Below are positions 57,313 to 59,929 of a stretch of 59,929 nt of DNA, piece by piece; within the stretch, counting starts at the first letter, position 1; each line of letters opens with the position of its first letter. This DNA is from a virus. The stretch is taken from positions 1 to 59,929 of the IMG/VR virus record IMGVR_UViG_3300031839_001436; one strand, given 5' to 3'. The notes under the pieces are model-generated. The model did no database searches. It worked only from the letters and a program-made list of their open reading frames with translations, and was not told where the DNA came from. A program made the position numbers and the translations under genes.

Positions 57313-57576
57313 TTACTTGTCATCAGGTAACGGTGGCAATATTTTTGTTTTGGATTTGCTGCTTAATTTCGAGACATAATCCCGAAACGGTTTTAGTTCG
57401 TCTTCTGTTGGTCGATATGTGTTGTTTGGCAAACAAACAAAATACGGGCGCAACCCCTTGCTAACACGCAACATGTTGCTGTTGGCTTTTTGACCATTGA
57501 TTGTTAGCTGTGGTAAAACAGCCTTCCCATGTTCGTTTCGTTTCCCTAAACGCTCTAATAGTTGTTTTTCGTCCAT
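57313..57576 (-). CDS. Hypothetical tail-region protein
   Basis: 87 residues, basic (MDEKQLLERLGKRNEHGKAV...TKILPPLPDDK), between the major tail protein and the chaperone. GAGGTG lies upstream. Possibly a small tail assembly protein. Confidence 0.68.
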   Translation of the reverse strand: MDEKQLLERLGKRNEHGKAVLPQLTINGQKANSNMLRVSKGLRPYFVCLPNNTYRPTEDELKPFRDYVSKLSSKSKTKILPPLPDDK

Positions 57577-57585
57577 GTTTCACCT

Positions 57586-58479
57586 CTAAGCTACGGGTCT
57601 GATTGGAACGGCAAGCTGATAGAATGCACAGTGATTATCACCGTCGCTACCTGCGGCTGCTACCGTCACAACACCTGTACTTGTGCCTGCAAACGTTGTA
57701 GGCGCGGTTACAGTCCCATTGATGCTAAATACATTGTCGGTATTTCCGCTTGTAACGGTTGTTGAAGCCCCTAAAAATTCGACTTCAAATGTAGTTTCGC
57801 TACCATCTGCAATCCATGTGGTTAAACCATAAGGATATTGCGCCTGTAACATGTAGTGATCTGTTTTATTCCCTGCAAAACCTTCGTTGCTACCAAAGGC
57901 AGTCCCCCAGGGGTGTTTGCTTGCTAGTGTAGGGGATACACTCATTGTCACCGCTTGCGGGTTTTCGCCCGATGTAACATTACCGCCTGCTTCACGAATA
58001 AATGCTTGCGCTCGTGGGAAAACATAAGTGCGATACTCTGTATCACCGTCTGTTCCGTCGTCTCCACTTTGTGATGCAACGGTAAACATTAACCCTATAT
58101 CATTTGGCGATGTAGCATTGTTGTTTGGGCTAGTAATTTGTGCTCCGCTAATTGTGGTCGTATCGATATTGCCACCTTTAAGCATTGCATAAAGGTTCGC
58201 ATCGGCACTTGTCAATTGGATTTCAAACTCCCCAATTGGGTCAATGCCCATGTAAGCAGACCCTAAAAACCTTGCCCCACCAAACGTCGCGCGTCGATAC
58301 TGAACATCGGGCAAAGCTGCACTAATAGGATCGCCAATAAAAGCAAGAGCGTTGCTTATTGTGTCTCCTGTTTCGGTAGCCAACGGGTCAAGTTGACCAT
58401 AGTTAATCCCAGTTGCCGATACTCGCCACACGAATAAGGACAATAGGTTGTAATTGCGTACTCTACTGCTTCCTGCCAT
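57586..58479 (-). CDS. Major tail (tube) protein
   Basis: 297 residues (MAGSSRVRNYNLLSLFVWRV...), Gly/Thr/Ala-rich and beta-rich. It follows the tail terminator-like gene and precedes the chaperone. The C-terminal ~60 residues (STTVTSGNTDNVFSINGTVT) look like an added Ig-like surface domain. Length and location fit a siphovirus tail tube subunit. Confidence 0.78.
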   Translation of the reverse strand: MAGSSRVRNYNLLSLFVWRVSATGINYGQLDPLATETGDTISNALAFIGDPISAALPDVQYRRATFGGARFLGSAYMGIDPIGEFEIQLTSADANLYAMLKGGNIDTTTISGAQITSPNNNATSPNDIGLMFTVASQSGDDGTDGDTEYRTYVFPRAQAFIREAGGNVTSGENPQAVTMSVSPTLASKHPWGTAFGSNEGFAGNKTDHYMLQAQYPYGLTTWIADGSETTFEVEFLGASTTVTSGNTDNVFSINGTVTAPTTFAGTSTGVVTVAAAGSDGDNHCAFYQLAVPIRPVA

Positions 58480-58480
58480 G

Positions 58481-58957
58481 TTATACTTTCCTTGAATATG
58501 TTACTTGTAATGTCCATTGCTTGTGTACAAACGGCATACCCCCGCTTGGGTATGGGCGCGGCGCAACCCCTGTTACGCTGGTAAGCTTTGCAGAACGAAT
58601 ACCTTTAAGCCCATTGTCGTTGTAGTGGAGTAGGTTTTGTAATTGGAATGTATCTTCTATTGCTGTTGTAACCGCATCTACTCCGTTTGCATTGATGTTG
58701 ACTGTAGAATTAGCAGTCCATTCCTGCATATATAGCGCAATCGTGATACTTAGTGTCGGATTGACAAACCGTTCGCCTAAGTTTCCAGTTTGATATGTTC
58801 CGTTACCCTCTATAATCACAATCGCAGGTACGTTACCGCGTTGCAATGCCATTGGTGCAACATCGAATATATACGGCACATTCGCGCTTACATCTGCATT
58901 GTTTTCTAGTATGTCTTTGATGCGTGTTCGTATATCGGCTGTGGTAACTTGCGCCAT
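58481..58957 (-). CDS. Tail terminator / neck protein
   Basis: 158 residues (MAQVTTADIRTRIKDILENN...). A helical start followed by VPAIVIIEGNGTYQ, NPTLSITIALYMQEW and WTLQVTYSRKV strands is the arrangement seen in tail terminators of the lambda gpU/SPP1 gp17 class. One-base coupling to the connector gene; directly before the major tail gene. Confidence 0.72.
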   Translation of the reverse strand: MAQVTTADIRTRIKDILENNADVSANVPYIFDVAPMALQRGNVPAIVIIEGNGTYQTGNLGERFVNPTLSITIALYMQEWTANSTVNINANGVDAVTTAIEDTFQLQNLLHYNDNGLKGIRSAKLTSVTGVAPRPYPSGGMPFVHKQWTLQVTYSRKV

Positions 58958-59832
58958 TAGTGCATACTCATAGCAATTGGTTTGATATACGGGCGTATCG
59001 ATTGTTGTACGATTTGCGGATACCGGATACTCGCAACCGTGCCGTCTTGAAATTGCAACGATTGGAACTCATTCTGTCGGCTCGAATACAACCATGCGGC
59101 TAGGCGTGTCGCTGCCAACTGGATTGTTTCGTCAACTAGCCAAATATCAACAGTATCTGTATTTGAATGTGTAGCAACGGCGGTACTCCCATTAACCCCA
59201 CGCTTAACCGTTAGGGTAGCTGCACCTGCTTTATCAACCACTTGCATGAACTCATCATTGATACGGATATAGCTTAGGATTTCGATGTTGATATTGTTCG
59301 TTACCGTGATTGTGGTTGCGCTTGCATCATCAATATCGGCATTAATCGTAGTAGTAGCTTGCCATGAATCGCTGTAGGGTCTATTGGAATAACCAAATAT
59401 GCCGTTAACCGTCCATGCAGGATCAAAGCCACTTGTATGTGAGATGCTAAACCCTGACAAGCTAGATAACTCGAAATAGCCGTAAGGATACCCGTTTAGA
59501 TTGTTGTAGATGTCTTTTAGCCGATAGTCCGTATTCGCTGTGAGCGTGGTATCTGATGAGTCTTTGATGCTCGTAACAGATAAGGTATCATCCGGTAACG
59601 GTTGCACCCGATAAGGCGATACATTGTATTCCACCTGTTCGGTTGCGCTGATATACGGGACAAACGTGCGACCCGTCCAATTTGTAATCAATCGGCTTGC
59701 GTCACGTATGTAATCCAAGATAACCGACTGGTCACTTATCATATCGATGCTACCGCCTGCTATCGGTTGGGGCTGTAGTTGCTTATTCACTTGTTCGTAT
59801 GTTGTGAAGTCTGATGGGTAGCTGTTATACAA
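58957..59832 (-). CDS. Head-tail connector with inserted domain
   Basis: 291 residues from a TTG at 59832 overlapping the previous stop. The N-terminal SDQSVILDYIRDASRLITNWTGRTFVPY and C-terminal VDETIQLAATRLAAWLYSSRQ helices match the gp6/SPP1 gp15-type adaptor. Residues ~170-235 insert a short beta domain (TTITVTNNINIEILSYIRIN... ATLTVKRGVNG) of the kind found in phage connectors. Confidence 0.78.
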   Translation of the reverse strand: MYNSYPSDFTTYEQVNKQLQPQPIAGGSIDMISDQSVILDYIRDASRLITNWTGRTFVPYISATEQVEYNVSPYRVQPLPDDTLSVTSIKDSSDTTLTANTDYRLKDIYNNLNGYPYGYFELSSLSGFSISHTSGFDPAWTVNGIFGYSNRPYSDSWQATTTINADIDDASATTITVTNNINIEILSYIRINDEFMQVVDKAGAATLTVKRGVNGSTAVATHSNTDTVDIWLVDETIQLAATRLAAWLYSSRQNEFQSLQFQDGTVASIRYPQIVQQSIRPYIKPIAMSMH

Positions 59833-59929
59833 GTCGTTTCACAATTGAGTTCATAAATACTTCTATGTCAGATAGGATGGGATGGTATTGAATCCATCCG
59901 GTGTTAGCGTGTCCTTTGACCTGCTTAAG
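59825..59929 (-). CDS. C-terminal end of the junction-spanning gene
   Basis: Right-hand copy of the gene starting at 463. It ends in ...NSIVKRLV and a TAA at 59825-59827, overlapping the connector start. Confidence 0.8.
   Translation of the reverse strand, partial: LKQVKGHANTGWIQYHPILSDIEVFMNSIVKRLV
59839..59929. repeat. 91-bp terminal overlap, copy 2
   Basis: Identical to bases 1-91; marks the end of one circular genome length. Confidence 0.95.

Overview
The window is a complete, circularly permuted genome of a tailed temperate phage, probably siphovirus-like. Bases 59839-59929 repeat bases 1-91 exactly, and one gene reads through the junction, so the unit genome is about 59,838 bp. Evidence for a phage: small and large terminase, a portal/MuF protein, an HK97-type protease-capsid fusion, connectors, tail terminator, tail tube, a frameshifted tail chaperone, an 838-residue tape measure, and several large tail proteins. 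Evidence for a temperate or plasmid-like life: a large serine integrase beside an XRE repressor, an attP-like dyad, and a ParM-like actin gene. Sigma70-like promoters (TTGACA/TATAAT) and Shine-Dalgarno sites point to a bacterial host, which I cannot name. I recognise no DNA polymerase and no endolysin.

Layout. Most genes are on the minus strand. The morphogenesis region, read leftwards from about 17.08 kb around the circle, has the classical order but is cut by plus-strand cassettes: (1) membrane proteins, TerS, TerL, portal-MuF, LamG/repeat protein (16971-7914); (2) plus cassette 4462-7723; (3) protease-capsid fusion, head proteins, connectors, tail tube and G/GT chaperone (4278 through the junction to 56537); (4) plus cassette with an HNH protein (55206-56540); (5) tape measure and tail proteins (54449-51013); (6) plus cassette 49557-51014; (7) a structured leader, three class II tRNAs and the large tail proteins (49410-41684); (8) plus cassette with two odd tRNA-like genes (39423-41681). 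The immunity/integration locus is at 36.96-39.32 kb. The early/replication block runs leftwards from 36.93 to 17.1 kb: SSB, ERF recombinase, VRR-NUC nuclease, small membrane proteins, DNA-binding proteins, a PAPS-reductase-like enzyme, an initiator gene with internal iterons, primase-helicase, a helicase-methyltransferase fusion, ASCH and DUF2786-like proteins, a DEDD exonuclease, the ParM-like pair, an XRE regulator and a metallophosphoesterase.

Control. Two sequence systems stand out. A partly palindromic site, ATCG-4 nt-CGAT (typically ATCGAATACGAT), recurs about 15 times in intergenic gaps. It lies either in the -35/-10 spacer of promoters or between a stop and the next start, as the stoperators of L5-like mycobacteriophages do. 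Separately, most promoters are followed by a strong hairpin before the first ribosome binding site. A third motif, the 16-bp palindrome TTCTACACGTGTAGAA and its variants, occurs six times inside genes and resembles a ParB parS site. Three places look like structured RNA.
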